In this document: piece by piece, positions 14,680 to 23,034 of the stretch
How the letters are laid out: each line of letters starts with the position of its first letter
How positions within the stretch are numbered: the first letter of the stretch is position 1
Source: JANPLN01 sp964579625
GTDB taxonomy: Bacteria; Bdellovibrionota; Bdellovibrionia; Bdellovibrionales; JAGQZY01
Length of the DNA: 64,000 nt
Assembly (NCBI GenBank): GCA_964579625.1
Contig: CAZOGU010000007.1
Location: 4,210-68,209 of the forward strand
Reading direction: 5' to 3'
Position numbers and translations under genes: made by a program
Notes under the pieces: generated by a model
What the model was told of the DNA's origin: nothing
Database searches by the model: none
The model's input: the letters and a program-made list of their open reading frames with translations, nothing else

Positions 14680-17322
14680 CTATCCCATCTTTAGTGCGCG
14701 CTCCATAATTTCGAACACGTTTTTGGAGACTCCAGGCGTTTGATGGATACGCTCAATTTGTTTTTTGGCAAGCGACTTAAGGCCAGGGGCCCAGCGTGAC
14801 CAATCGTTAAAACAGGTGGCCATGCGTGAGGCCACTTGGGGATTGCGCGAATCAATATCAAGAATTTGATCAGCCGCAAACTGATAACCAGCTCCATCCT
14901 CGCGATGAAAGCGCAACGGATTTAGGGAAATGAATGAAAAGATCAGAGCAAAGATTTTATTCGGATTTGTTTTGTCATAGCTTGGATGTGTAAGAAGTTT
15001 TTGAACATTCTCTAAGCAATCTTCGCGCAGCGAGAGAGCTTGCGCGGCGAACCACTTGTTCATCACCAGCGCATCGTCTTTCCATTTTTGATAAAAATCA
15101 TTAAACAACGACTTACAATTTGTTTTGTGAGTGGCAGACATGAGCACATTCATTACATCGGTCATCGTTTGCGATTGGCTGTACTCCTTTTGTAAGAGCT
15201 CTGTTGCCGCAGGCGCTGTTCCAAAAGTGACATAAAAAAGAATCACTCCTTTTAAGGCGCGGAGATCCATTTTTTTTGCGACGCTTAGATTTGTTTGAGT
15301 TTGTAAATAGTCCCAAGTGGATTGCAACTCGGAGCCAAGATTTTTTTGCACAGATTCCACAAAGTAGCGAAATGTGTTTTCGACGTGAAGAGGATTTTCA
15401 TCGGCACAAAATTGTAAAAAATAACTCACTGAGGGAGGGGAAAGAAGTTTTGCCAAAAAGGCATGATCTTCGGTTTTAACAGACGTAAGACATTTTCTCA
15501 TCGCTTCAAAAAGCAAAGAGTCGATGGAAAGAGGTTTGTTTTCGCGCGACTGCTGCACACACTTGAGCCAGGCCTTTGTATAAAGTTTTTGCGCGGCTTC
15601 GTAGCGACAGAAAGGATCTGTGTCTTTGGCCATTAAGAGCAGAAGATCTTGATCATTCTGTTCGTATTCCATTTTAATAGGAGCAGAAAATTCTCTAAGG
15701 AGTGATAGGACAGGCTTTTCGGTGACATTTTTAAAAATAAATTCCTGTTGATCCTGAGACAGATCCAGAACTCCTGGAGCTGACTCAGCCCCCTTCAGCA
15801 ATGTTATTGGAAGCGCAGTTCCCTGTGCTGTAAACGCAGCATACTTGATAGGAATCTGATAGGCCTTATTGGCTTGCTTCGTGACTGGGTTGACCGTTTC
15901 TTGCTGCAGCCACAAGGTGAGTTGCTTTTTTTCTGCATCATAATGTTCGCGCACGCGCACCGTTGGAGTTCCCGCTTGGTCGTACCAGTTTTTAAACACA
16001 GGCAGATCGCGACCCGAGGTGATTTCGTGGGCTTTGATAAAATCGTCAGTGGTGACGGCCTGGCCATCAAACATCTCAAAGTACTTTTGCACACCTTTGA
16101 TAAACAGCTCGCGCCCGAGCAGAGTCTGCAACATGCGAATCACTTCGGCGCCTTTATCGTACACCGTACGTGTGTAAAAATTGTCGATCGCCATGTAGGA
16201 GGCGGGGCGGATCGGATGCGCCATACCGCTTGCGTCTTCGGGGAACTGGCGTGCACGAAGATTGTTTACGTCTTCGATGCGCTTCACACCGCGCGAATTG
16301 AGATCCGATGAAAACTCTTGATCGCGAAAAACAGTAAGTCCCTCTTTAAGGCTGAGCTGAAACCAGTCGCGGCAAGTGACGCGGTTTCCGGACCAGTTGT
16401 GAAAGTATTCGTGAGCGATCACCGTTTGCACACCCATAAATTCATTGTCGGTGGCTGTTTTTTCGTCGGCCAAAACAAATTTTGTATTAAAAATATTGAG
16501 CCCCTTATTCTCCATGGCACCCATATTAAAATCGTCGACAGCGACAATCATATATATATTCAAATCGTATTCGAGTCCGTAGGTGTCCTCATCCCACTTC
16601 ATGGATTGTTTCAGCGATTCCATCGCATGAGCACAGCGCGACTCATTGCCTTTATCGGTATAAATTTCCAGTGCCACAGTTTTTCCGGATACAGTTTTAT
16701 AAACGTCTTTCACAAGACCCAGATCGCCAGCGACAAGGGCAAACAGATAACACGGCTTCGGAAACGGATCGCTCCAAGTCACGCGGTGGCGCCCGCTAGC
16801 GACAGTTTCTTGTTTCGTACGATCGCCGTTGGACAAAAGATGCGGATAGGTTTTTGCATCGGCTTCGATCGTGGTGGTGTATTTCGCTAAAACATCGGGG
16901 CGATCCAAAAAGTAAGTCACGCGACGAAATCCTTGGGCCTCCATCTGAGTGCAATAGATTGTCTTTGTTTTGTAAAGACCCACAAAGGATTTATTGTCCT
17001 GCGGTTTGAGCTCTGTTTTAATTTCCATTTCAAAATCGCTGGCAGGCGGTTGATGAATAGTGAGTTGTTCGCTCGTCAAAGTGTACTGCGTGGAATCCAG
17101 TTTTAGATCGTTGATTTTTATTTCAAGGAGAATCATGTGCTCACCATCGAGCACGAGTGGTGCACTATTTGAAGTGGCTTGATTTTTTTTGACCATAGTT
17201 TTTGCGGTGACGATGGTTTTATCTTCCAAAAGGTTAAAAAACAGATCGATTTTAGGAATGAGGTAAGCCGGAGGCGTGTAGTCCTTGAGATAGACGGTTT
17301 TTGGGCTTGATGTGGGCGTCAT
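14680..17322 (-). CDS. pepN: Aminopeptidase N (M1 family)
   Basis: An 880-residue zinc aminopeptidase of the bacterial PepN type (E. coli 870). The exopeptidase motif is MGAMENKGLNIF, and the zinc site is HEYFHNWSGNRVT with the distal Glu in LKEGLTVFRDQEF. A four-domain length and a C-terminal helical repeat region are present. ATG 17322 aligns with known PepN N-termini (MTPTSSPKTVYLKDYTPPAYLI); an upstream ATG at 17367 would overlap the divergent esterase start. It removes N-terminal residues from peptides in the cytoplasm. The divergent promoter space is only about 43 bp. Confidence 0.95.
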   Translation of the reverse strand: MTPTSSPKTVYLKDYTPPAYLIPKIDLFFNLLEDKTIVTAKTMVKKNQATSNSAPLVLDGEHMILLEIKINDLKLDSTQYTLTSEQLTIHQPPASDFEMEIKTELKPQDNKSFVGLYKTKTIYCTQMEAQGFRRVTYFLDRPDVLAKYTTTIEADAKTYPHLLSNGDRTKQETVASGRHRVTWSDPFPKPCYLFALVAGDLGLVKDVYKTVSGKTVALEIYTDKGNESRCAHAMESLKQSMKWDEDTYGLEYDLNIYMIVAVDDFNMGAMENKGLNIFNTKFVLADEKTATDNEFMGVQTVIAHEYFHNWSGNRVTCRDWFQLSLKEGLTVFRDQEFSSDLNSRGVKRIEDVNNLRARQFPEDASGMAHPIRPASYMAIDNFYTRTVYDKGAEVIRMLQTLLGRELFIKGVQKYFEMFDGQAVTTDDFIKAHEITSGRDLPVFKNWYDQAGTPTVRVREHYDAEKKQLTLWLQQETVNPVTKQANKAYQIPIKYAAFTAQGTALPITLLKGAESAPGVLDLSQDQQEFIFKNVTEKPVLSLLREFSAPIKMEYEQNDQDLLLLMAKDTDPFCRYEAAQKLYTKAWLKCVQQSRENKPLSIDSLLFEAMRKCLTSVKTEDHAFLAKLLSPPSVSYFLQFCADENPLHVENTFRYFVESVQKNLGSELQSTWDYLQTQTNLSVAKKMDLRALKGVILFYVTFGTAPAATELLQKEYSQSQTMTDVMNVLMSATHKTNCKSLFNDFYQKWKDDALVMNKWFAAQALSLREDCLENVQKLLTHPSYDKTNPNKIFALIFSFISLNPLRFHREDGAGYQFAADQILDIDSRNPQVASRMATCFNDWSRWAPGLKSLAKKQIERIHQTPGVSKNVFEIMERALKMG

Positions 17323-17365
17323 AAGAACTCCTGGAGTTTCGCGAAATTCGTTGCTAAAAGAAGGC

Positions 17366-18043
17366 ATGCGAAAACAAATTTGTGGAATCGAATGTATTGT
17401 TGAGAATCCGGGTCAGTCAAATGCTGTTGTTCTGTTTCATGGGTATGGAGCGGATTTTTCAGACCTTGCGCCGCTTGCGGACATGATGGACCCGCAAGGG
17501 GAGTGGACGTGGATCTTCCCAAACGGCCCTCAAGTCGTTGATATTGGTTATGCGATGACAGGTAGAGCGTGGTTTCCGATTTCTGTGGAAGATTTGCAAA
17601 AAGCCATGATGACAGGTCAGGCCAAGGATTACAGCGCCTCTCAGCCTCCGGGCCTTGAAGCCATTCAGCCCCAGATTGAGGAAATGTTGACGGAGCTCAT
17701 GAAGGAGCACAAAGGCCTTGTGCTTGGTGGGTTTAGTCAGGGAGGCATGGTGGCAAGTCACGTGCTCTCTTCCTGCGGAGACTCCTTGCTAGGCGCGATA
17801 TTGCTTTCCACAGTGCTGCTCAATGATTCCAAACTGACGGCGTCTCTCTCAAAAGCGGCACCGAAACCTTTCGTACAATCCCACGGAAGTAAGGACCAAG
17901 TCCTCGCCGTCGCCCAAGGAATGTCGCTCTTTCAAAAACTCAAAAAGCTGGGATGGACAGGACGCTGGGTGGAGTTCTCCGGCGGTCACGAAATCCCACC
18001 GATCGTGATCAACAAATGTCGCGAATTTTTAAGTCAGCTTTAA
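17366..18043 (+). CDS. Phospholipase/carboxylesterase family alpha/beta hydrolase
   Basis: A 225-residue serine hydrolase of the carboxylesterase/phospholipase (YpfH-like) group. The oxyanion strand is VVLFHGYGAD, the nucleophile elbow is GGFSQGG, the acid is the Asp in SHGSKDQVL, and the His lies in SGGHEIPP. ATG 17366 (MRKQICGIECIVEN) is preferred over 17312, which would overlap pepN. It probably hydrolyses small ester or acyl substrates in the cytoplasm. It is divergent from pepN and convergent with the XRE/nucleotidyltransferase pair. Confidence 0.85.
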   Translation: MRKQICGIECIVENPGQSNAVVLFHGYGADFSDLAPLADMMDPQGEWTWIFPNGPQVVDIGYAMTGRAWFPISVEDLQKAMMTGQAKDYSASQPPGLEAIQPQIEEMLTELMKEHKGLVLGGFSQGGMVASHVLSSCGDSLLGAILLSTVLLNDSKLTASLSKAAPKPFVQSHGSKDQVLAVAQGMSLFQKLKKLGWTGRWVEFSGGHEIPPIVINKCREFLSQL

Positions 18044-18095
18044 CAGAAGAATCAGTGCCTCATTTCGCTCCGTCATCACAGGCGCACGCCACCAC

Positions 18096-18122
18096 GTCAT
18101 CTTGAGCGCAGCGAAAGATCTC
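18096..18122 (+). repeat. Partial REP-like sequence
   Basis: GTCATCTTGAGCGCAGCGAA and the following AGATCTC resemble one arm of the hairpin at 46268-46326 and the TCATCCTGAGCGAAGCGAAGG-type repeats common in many bacterial genomes. It lies between two convergent genes. Only one arm is clear here. Confidence 0.5.
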
Positions 18123-18130
18123 GTGAGTGT

Positions 18131-18661
18131 TCAATTCAACAATTTTCGAAGTGTTAAAATTTTGTCTTTTTTATCTTGAGACGGATTGTTTTTTAAAGCG
18201 GCATTTAAAATTTGTTCTAGTTTTTTTGCATTGATGGAATCTTTTTGTCCAACGCAAAAGTTGTAGTAGTGCTGGCAATCGATAAGATCTGAATCCGACA
18301 ATCTTGCCAGTTTAAGCTGCCAATACAAAGCCACTGAGGGGCGAAAAATTTTTGCGGTTTTCCCTTTGCGAAGAAGAAGGAGATCATTCTTGTCGTAATT
18401 TATTTTTTCTAAAAAAAACGAAGCGGCGGAATTAATCGTTTCGACAGGGAGTCCCAAGGAGTCGGCAATAGTCATCAGGGCGAGCGTTTGGGAGTTGTCA
18501 GTTTTTTCGAGGCTTACAAAATCAATATCGACAGTGGAGCGCACGGTAAGTCCGACGGCGGGTAAAAGTGTGCCTCCGAGCAAAACCCAGTCTCCTGAAA
18601 GCTGATCACCTGCGAGTTTTAAAAAGTCTTGAAGTCGTTTTGAGTCCAATGATGTTTTCAT
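18131..18661 (-). CDS. Nucleotidyltransferase-fold protein (MNT-like), partner of XRE regulator
   Basis: Start chosen at ATG 18661 because it overlaps the XRE stop (ATGA); about 176 residues. The nucleotidyltransferase signature is LLGGTLLPA followed by STVDIDFV (GG...DxD), with a further conserved stretch FRPSVALYWQLKLARLSDSDLID. The product resembles small nucleotidyltransferases found in two-gene toxin-antitoxin or abortive-infection modules (AbiEii/MNT type). It could AMPylate or add nucleotides to a target molecule. Coupling to an autoregulated HTH gene supports a toxin-antitoxin-like system but does not prove it. Confidence 0.7.
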   Translation of the reverse strand: MKTSLDSKRLQDFLKLAGDQLSGDWVLLGGTLLPAVGLTVRSTVDIDFVSLEKTDNSQTLALMTIADSLGLPVETINSAASFFLEKINYDKNDLLLLRKGKTAKIFRPSVALYWQLKLARLSDSDLIDCQHYYNFCVGQKDSINAKKLEQILNAALKNNPSQDKKDKILTLRKLLN

Positions 18662-19161
18662 AGATAATCCAATTGAGTTAAAGCCAGGCGCCGCAGTTTT
18701 ATCGAAAGGAGAGAAGAATGACTCAAGAACCACTTCTTCGTCTTTGGATGAACAAACTTCCAAATTGAAAAATAATGGTCGTGCAGTGCCCAAAGCCAAG
18801 AAAGAACAGCTTGTTTTTCACGGCTTGCCATTTCCGAATTGTGCTGGCTGAAATCAATGAACTGTAGGGTGTTTATCATTTTTTCTTTATCGGGAGCTGG
18901 TGACGGACCAGAGGTTGTATGAGCCATCAGTGGGCAGCCTAGCGCAATCAAAAGTGGCCAGTCCAATGAGACAGGCTGTAACTGAATTTTTAATCCTAAG
19001 ATCTTAAAGAGCGTGAGGAGAGTGTCCCAGGAAGGATTTCCTCGTCCAGCTTCGATATTTTGGATTGTAGCCAGGCTAATATAAGAGCGCCTCGCCACTT
19101 CCATTTGTGTCAACTGTCGTTGCAATCGTGTTTGTTTGAGAACTCGACCAAAATCCAACAT
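18658..19161 (-). CDS. XRE-family HTH regulator with C-terminal extension
   Basis: A 167-residue protein. Residues about 8-60 form a Cro/CI-type helix-turn-helix (TRLQRQLTQMEVARRSYIS, then LATIQNIEAGRGNPSWDTLL). The remaining 100 residues are unrecognised; they may bind the nucleotidyltransferase encoded downstream, with which the gene overlaps by four bases (ATGA). An 18-bp perfect palindrome lies within the promoter just upstream, so autorepression is likely. Together the two genes look like an antitoxin/toxin-like module. Confidence 0.8.
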   Translation of the reverse strand: MLDFGRVLKQTRLQRQLTQMEVARRSYISLATIQNIEAGRGNPSWDTLLTLFKILGLKIQLQPVSLDWPLLIALGCPLMAHTTSGPSPAPDKEKMINTLQFIDFSQHNSEMASREKQAVLSWLWALHDHYFSIWKFVHPKTKKWFLSHSSLLSIKLRRLALTQLDYL

Positions 19162-19172
19162 GTATTATAGTA

Positions 19173-19190
19173 TACCTAATATATTAGGTA
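19173..19190 (-). promoter_or_regulatory. Palindromic operator within the XRE promoter
   Basis: TACCTAATATATTAGGTA is a perfect 18-bp palindrome. On the minus strand it fills the spacer between TTGTTT (-35) and TATACT (-10), which are 17 nt apart. The -10 is followed after 7 nt by the ATG of the XRE gene, so the transcript would be nearly leaderless. Binding of the XRE protein here would block its own promoter. Confidence 0.7.
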
Positions 19191-19309
19191 AAAACAAGGG
19201 GGCCAGAGGTGCCGTATTTCGACGTCCGTCAATTCGTCGACGTCACTTTAGGTATGTCGGTTGCGACTTTATCTGAAATTCGAATTTTTAAATGAATAGG
19301 GAGCTAACC

Positions 19310-19498
19310 ATGAAAAACCAAGTCCTTTTGATGCCACTTTTTGTCATCTTTTCAACGTTGATAGGCTGTAATCTACGAGAGTTTTTCGCGAATGTTTCCG
19401 GGCACGCCTTGGGGCGTGCGTGTTTTTTTGTTGAGAAACACATGAATGCTTTCGATCGTGCAGCACACAGATCCATTTTGTTTGAGTTCAGTTTCTAA
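19310..19498 (+). CDS. Possible small lipoprotein, overlapping thioesterase 3' end
   Basis: A 62-codon frame with a good Shine-Dalgarno (AGGGAG, 7 nt before ATG) and a lipoprotein signal (VIFSTLIGC). The first 25 residues look genuine. The remainder is antisense to the thioesterase gene, and a strong terminator hairpin (19402-19429) lies inside the frame before its stop codon, so mRNA would usually end without a stop. It may be a decayed or truncated gene. Confidence 0.3.
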   Translation: MKNQVLLMPLFVIFSTLIGCNLREFFANVSGHALGRACFFVEKHMNAFDRAAHRSILFEFSF

Positions 19499-19768
19499 CT
19501 GAAAAGATGTTTCACCGATGGTTTTGACTGTGACGGTGACTTCACACGGATCAAAAGCCATCAAGGGGCGTCGAAAATCGGCGCTCACTTTTTTGATGGG
19601 GACAGCCCATTCTTCATTTTCAAACCATAGTTTTTTACTCCCACAAACAGCCTCAGCCCAGCCTTCGTAGGTATCGTGGAAGAGATTGAAGGCTTCGTTA
19701 AAAAACAGCAAACCGGCTGAATCGGTCTGACGAAAGTGCGGAGTGCATGTCGATGTAAAGGTTTTCAT
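19373..19768 (-). CDS. Acyl-CoA thioesterase, 4HBT hot-dog fold
   Basis: A 131-residue hot-dog thioesterase. The catalytic Asp is in the motif HFRQTDSAGLLFFNEAF, characteristic of the 4-hydroxybenzoyl-CoA thioesterase/YbgC/DHNA-CoA branch. The following helix (FHDTYEGWAEAV) and the beta strands VPIKKVSADFRRPL and CEVTVTVKTIGETSFQLE complete the fold. It hydrolyses an acyl-CoA or aryl-CoA; the exact substrate is unclear. It is the only gene of its strand here and diverges from the prenyl synthase gene, with about 55-90 bp between starts. Confidence 0.85.
   Translation of the reverse strand: MKTFTSTCTPHFRQTDSAGLLFFNEAFNLFHDTYEGWAEAVCGSKKLWFENEEWAVPIKKVSADFRRPLMAFDPCEVTVTVKTIGETSFQLETELKQNGSVCCTIESIHVFLNKKTRTPQGVPGNIREKLS
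19402..19429 (+). terminator. Rho-independent terminator (plus strand) inside thioesterase 3' end
   Basis: Stem GCACGCC / GGCGTGC with a 4-nt loop, followed by GTG and seven Ts. It would stop plus-strand transcripts coming from the 19310 region. Confidence 0.7.
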
Positions 19769-19823
19769 AGGAGAAAGCGTACAACGCAGAGAGTAAAGCC
19801 GTCAAGACTCGTGCCGCTGGGTT

Positions 19824-20792
19824 GTGTCGTGCAGGGGCGTTTGTTATACCTCGCCTGTGGATTTAAAGATTTATTCCGAGGGCGATTTCCCCTCGTACTT
19901 GCCAAAACTCAATTCTCTCTACGATGACTTGTTCAGCGGGGGGAAGGGCTTTCGCGCGAAACTCACACAGTTGGTGGCACAAGAAATTCCACTTACCGAA
20001 GCCACAACCCATCTTTTGTGTCAGACCATCGAGTTTATTCATAACTCCTCCCTTTTACACGATGATCTCATTGATCGCTCGGATCTCCGCCGTGGAAAAA
20101 CGTCGGCATGGCTTAAATACACACCGGAGTATGCGATTCTGGCGGGAGATTATTTGCTCGCGCGAGTGATGGTGAATCTTTCCCAATTCGGCAATATCGA
20201 ACTCATTCAGCTCACCAGTCGCGCCATTTCGGATTTGATCGAGGGGGAGTGGCTGCAGGATGATCAAGTTAAAAAAATCAATGTGACTCTCGAACAAATG
20301 GATCGTGTGCATCGCCTAAAAACAGGATCGCTATTCCAGTGGTGTTTACGCGCTCCTCTATTGGCGGCTGGAGAAAAAAATCCTCAACTTCACGCATGCC
20401 TCGAGACAACCGGGCATATCTTGGGCCTTCTTTTACAGCGCAGCGATGACCTTCTCGATTTCGATATTCGCAATCACGAACGGAAGAATGTGATGGGTGA
20501 TTTAAAAGCCGGTTACGTCAATTCGTTTTGCGCGTACCTGTTTTTAGAAAAAAGTGAAGAAGAACGTCAGCGCTTAAGCCAATGCGGAGAGCTAGAAGAT
20601 TTTAAAAAACAATTTGGTTCGGCCCAATTTGTGGAACGACAAAAAAGTTTTGACGGCATGAATGCAAAATTGATCGAAGAATACGAAGAAACACTTGAGG
20701 TGTTAAAAGCAGTTCTTCCCGTCGAACAGCAAACCTTGATTGAAATACTAAAGCCTCTTCCACGTCCCATCTACTGGCGCGAGGCTCCTTGA
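19824..20792 (+). CDS. Polyprenyl (trans-isoprenyl) diphosphate synthase
   Basis: An approximately 310-320-residue prenyltransferase. The first Asp-rich motif is LLHDDLIDRSDLRRGK and the second is LLQRSDDLLDF; both bind Mg-diphosphate. The region between (AGDYLLARVMVNLSQ, KTGSLFQWCLRAP) matches geranyl/farnesyl/octaprenyl synthases, although the product chain length cannot be assigned. The start is uncertain: GTG 19824 or GTG 19857 (VDLKIYSEG). It provides quinone or lipid-carrier side chains. The TGA overlaps the TTG start of rsmJ. Confidence 0.87.
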   Translation: MSCRGVCYTSPVDLKIYSEGDFPSYLPKLNSLYDDLFSGGKGFRAKLTQLVAQEIPLTEATTHLLCQTIEFIHNSSLLHDDLIDRSDLRRGKTSAWLKYTPEYAILAGDYLLARVMVNLSQFGNIELIQLTSRAISDLIEGEWLQDDQVKKINVTLEQMDRVHRLKTGSLFQWCLRAPLLAAGEKNPQLHACLETTGHILGLLLQRSDDLLDFDIRNHERKNVMGDLKAGYVNSFCAYLFLEKSEEERQRLSQCGELEDFKKQFGSAQFVERQKSFDGMNAKLIEEYEETLEVLKAVLPVEQQTLIEILKPLPRPIYWREAP

Positions 20793-21508
20793 AAATCTTG
20801 GTGGCTCCGGAAACCACGGAAGCTCAAAAAAAATATCTCGTTGATGAATTACAAGCAGAGCCGGTGACTGTCGACCCCGAAACAGCCTATTATCTTTTTT
20901 TTCAAGAGAACAAATTGCGTCTGCAAAAACGTCAAAGCCGCGAGCATGGTGTGGTTGTTGACTTTTTGGAAGATCAAAAAAACTACCAGCGCCAAAAAAT
21001 CTCACCCAAAAAAGATCTTCTCGCAAAAGCCGTGGGAGTCGAGCCAGGCCTCAAAGTGTGCGACCTTACGATGGGATTAGCTGGAGATTCTTTTAAGCTC
21101 TGTTATTTTGGCGCAAAGGTCACAGCGATTGAAGAGAACCCGTTGCTTGTTGCGCTTGTGAAAGATGGTCAGCGTCGTTTTATCGAAGGCGGGCACAATT
21201 TATTTTTGCAAATTCGTCAGGGTTCATTTCAAAATTTTCTAGAAGAAATGATTCAAAACCACGAGGTGTTCTATTTAGACCCGATGTACGAACATGATCG
21301 AACAGCACTTCCTCGTAAAGAGATGCAATATTTGGCGGAGATCTCTCAGCCGACACCAACGGAAGCGTTGCAACTTGTGTTGGACAGCTGCAAGCAAGCG
21401 AAAAAAAAACTTGTCGTCAAACGCGCACCTCAAAGTAAACCGATTTGCGAGGTTTTACCGAAGAGATCTGTCGAAGGTAAAATGGTGCGTTTTGATGTTT
21501 ATGTCTAA
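20789..21508 (+). CDS. rsmJ: 16S rRNA m2G1516 methyltransferase RsmJ-like
   Basis: A 239-residue class I SAM methyltransferase of the RsmJ/YhiQ type. The C-terminal two thirds follow RsmJ order: KDLLAKAVGVEPGLKVCDLTMGLAGDSF (SAM motif I), VTAIEENPLLVALVKDG, the catalytic-motif-like FYLDPMYEHDRTALPRKEM (RsmJ: YLDPMFPH), and VVKRAPQSKP. It methylates the exocyclic amine of G1516 in 16S rRNA. TTG start at 20789 overlapping the preceding TGA (TTGA), suggesting translational coupling to the prenyl synthase gene. Confidence 0.87.
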   Translation: MKILVAPETTEAQKKYLVDELQAEPVTVDPETAYYLFFQENKLRLQKRQSREHGVVVDFLEDQKNYQRQKISPKKDLLAKAVGVEPGLKVCDLTMGLAGDSFKLCYFGAKVTAIEENPLLVALVKDGQRRFIEGGHNLFLQIRQGSFQNFLEEMIQNHEVFYLDPMYEHDRTALPRKEMQYLAEISQPTPTEALQLVLDSCKQAKKKLVVKRAPQSKPICEVLPKRSVEGKMVRFDVYV

Positions 21509-21552
21509 AGTGTGTCCGCTGTTTAAATGAGGACACGCCCTAGGAGGCAAAT

Positions 21553-22067
21553 ATGAAAACGAATCTTTTAAAAATTATGACTGTTGGTTTATTTGCTCTA
21601 TCAATCCATCAATCTGTTAACGCGGATGAAAATGTCTCTTCTGTGTATGGTGTTAAGGATGCTTTGTATTTGGCGCCGGTGTAACCTCTGCTGTTTATGG
21701 GGGAAAGCATGTGGTCGATTCTCTCACTGCTGGTGACATTAGAGGGCTCAAGCGTGCTTCAGAGTTAGACTTTGAAGACAGAAAGCTGCTAGTTGGAAGA
21801 ACAGTTACTATTCGAACAATACAGGATGGAAAAACGACGGATCAAGTTTTCAAAATACATAATTTAGATGAGACTCGAGCCTTTGATAATGCTCGAAGAG
21901 CAGCTCTAAAAAACAAAGATGTTTCGATTGTCTTAAAAGCCGCAAAAGGGAAAATGGCTGCGGGTCTTCTCATGATAGTGGCAGGACTTTCAGTGGGGCC
22001 GCATCTTGCTGAGGACGGTTTTGATAGAGCGGATCTTCAACTTCAAAACCCAGAAGTTTCTCAATAA
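21553..22067 (+). pseudogene. Exported hypothetical protein, broken by a one-base frameshift
   Basis: A strong Shine-Dalgarno (AGGAGG) precedes ATG 21553 and a signal peptide (MKTNLLKIMTVGLFALSIHQ, then SVNA). The frame stops at 21688 after KDALYLAPV. Reading frame -1 from 21669 continues without a stop as FGAGVTSAVYGGKHVVDSL and then about 110 more residues, ending QNPEVSQ at 22067. Restoring one T in the T-run at 21669-21671 (TTT to TTTT) joins the two parts. This may be a real mutation, phase variation at a short homopolymer, or a sequencing error. The C-terminal part contains a hydrophobic Ala/Gly segment (AAGLLMIVAGLSVG). Family unknown. Confidence 0.75.
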
Positions 22068-22070
22068 CTT

Positions 22071-22949
22071 CTAAAAATGCTTCTCGCGCAATTTGCGCAG
22101 TAATTTTAAATAACGACTGTTGGTCACCTTCTCCGAATGGAAGGTGACGTACTGACCGAGATCCTCGGCGGCGCGGACGATGTCGCCGATAGCGTAGGCG
22201 GCGCGGGCGCGGTCGATCAGATGATGAAGTGCAAACGGTTGATAGTGAATGAGATGTGTTTGCAATTTGTAAAAATTTATTAAACTTCTTTCGCGCAGAC
22301 ACTGCGTTTTTAAGAGCAATAAATAGCGAGCGAGGAGATCTTGCACTGGCAAGGTCTTTGTGCAATCGCAGCCGCTGTTCACCAAATCCACCACGTCCTG
22401 TTTGCTGAGTTCGTGGAGATTCTTTTCAAAAGAAAAGAGACGAGATTTTCCTTCGTCGATCAGTTTAAGAATGGTTGTGGTTTCGCTATTGAGAACTTCC
22501 AATGACAGTCCTAAATTCTTGGCGAGGCTTAAGAAAATCAGAACCAACAAATCATGCGAGCCACTGCGACTTAAAAGCGTGTACGGTAATAAAAACTTAT
22601 CGAGTGTGGGTTTTGAGACCAGAGGGCTGAATTTTTTTTCGGCAAAGAAAAAATCCTGCAAAATCAAAAAACGATCAAAGGCCGTAAGCTCAGCGGGATG
22701 GGGAATTTTTAACGTGAGCTGGGCTTGAAGGGCGCGATACTTTTTAATGGTCTGATCGGGAGTCCAAGCCGGATGAATATCATGCGCGATACGGCTCAGC
22801 TCGGTGATCACGTAATCATTTTGTGAATGAATCAATACCAAATGATTGGCCGACGAAATCGACACATTTCCCCCCAAAACAGAGAGCGAGCCAAGGCCCA
22901 CTTCCGTATCCCCGTCATCGATGTACTCAGACCGGTCCAGTGAATGCAA
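22071..22949 (-). CDS. SirB1-like (transglutaminase/TPR) hypothetical protein
   Basis: A 292-residue soluble protein. The stretch LLPYTLLSRSGSHDLLVLIFLSLAKNLGLSLEVLN occupies the place of the SirB1 motif (RRGIPISLSVIYLEVARRLGL) and a helical TPR-like C-terminus (RARAAYAIGDIVRAAEDLGQYVTF) follows, the usual order in SirB1 proteins. The typical catalytic-triad Cys and His are not clear, so activity is doubtful. The assignment is tentative. The gene is convergent with the frameshifted exported gene, with stop codons 3 bp apart. Confidence 0.5.
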   Translation of the reverse strand: MHSLDRSEYIDDGDTEVGLGSLSVLGGNVSISSANHLVLIHSQNDYVITELSRIAHDIHPAWTPDQTIKKYRALQAQLTLKIPHPAELTAFDRFLILQDFFFAEKKFSPLVSKPTLDKFLLPYTLLSRSGSHDLLVLIFLSLAKNLGLSLEVLNSETTTILKLIDEGKSRLFSFEKNLHELSKQDVVDLVNSGCDCTKTLPVQDLLARYLLLLKTQCLRERSLINFYKLQTHLIHYQPFALHHLIDRARAAYAIGDIVRAAEDLGQYVTFHSEKVTNSRYLKLLRKLREKHF

Positions 22950-23034
22950 GAAAGTTGTTTTACACGTCTAGTTAAACGCATGGGTTGCTTAGCTGGCTTG
23001 CATCCAAGAAGGGGCCCATGGCAACTTTAGAGAT

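Noticed and set aside
16318..16890. Long open frame antisense to pepN (190 codons), and similar long antisense frames over alaS
   Set aside because: Compositional shadows of conserved genes; the pepN and alaS motifs establish the coding strand.
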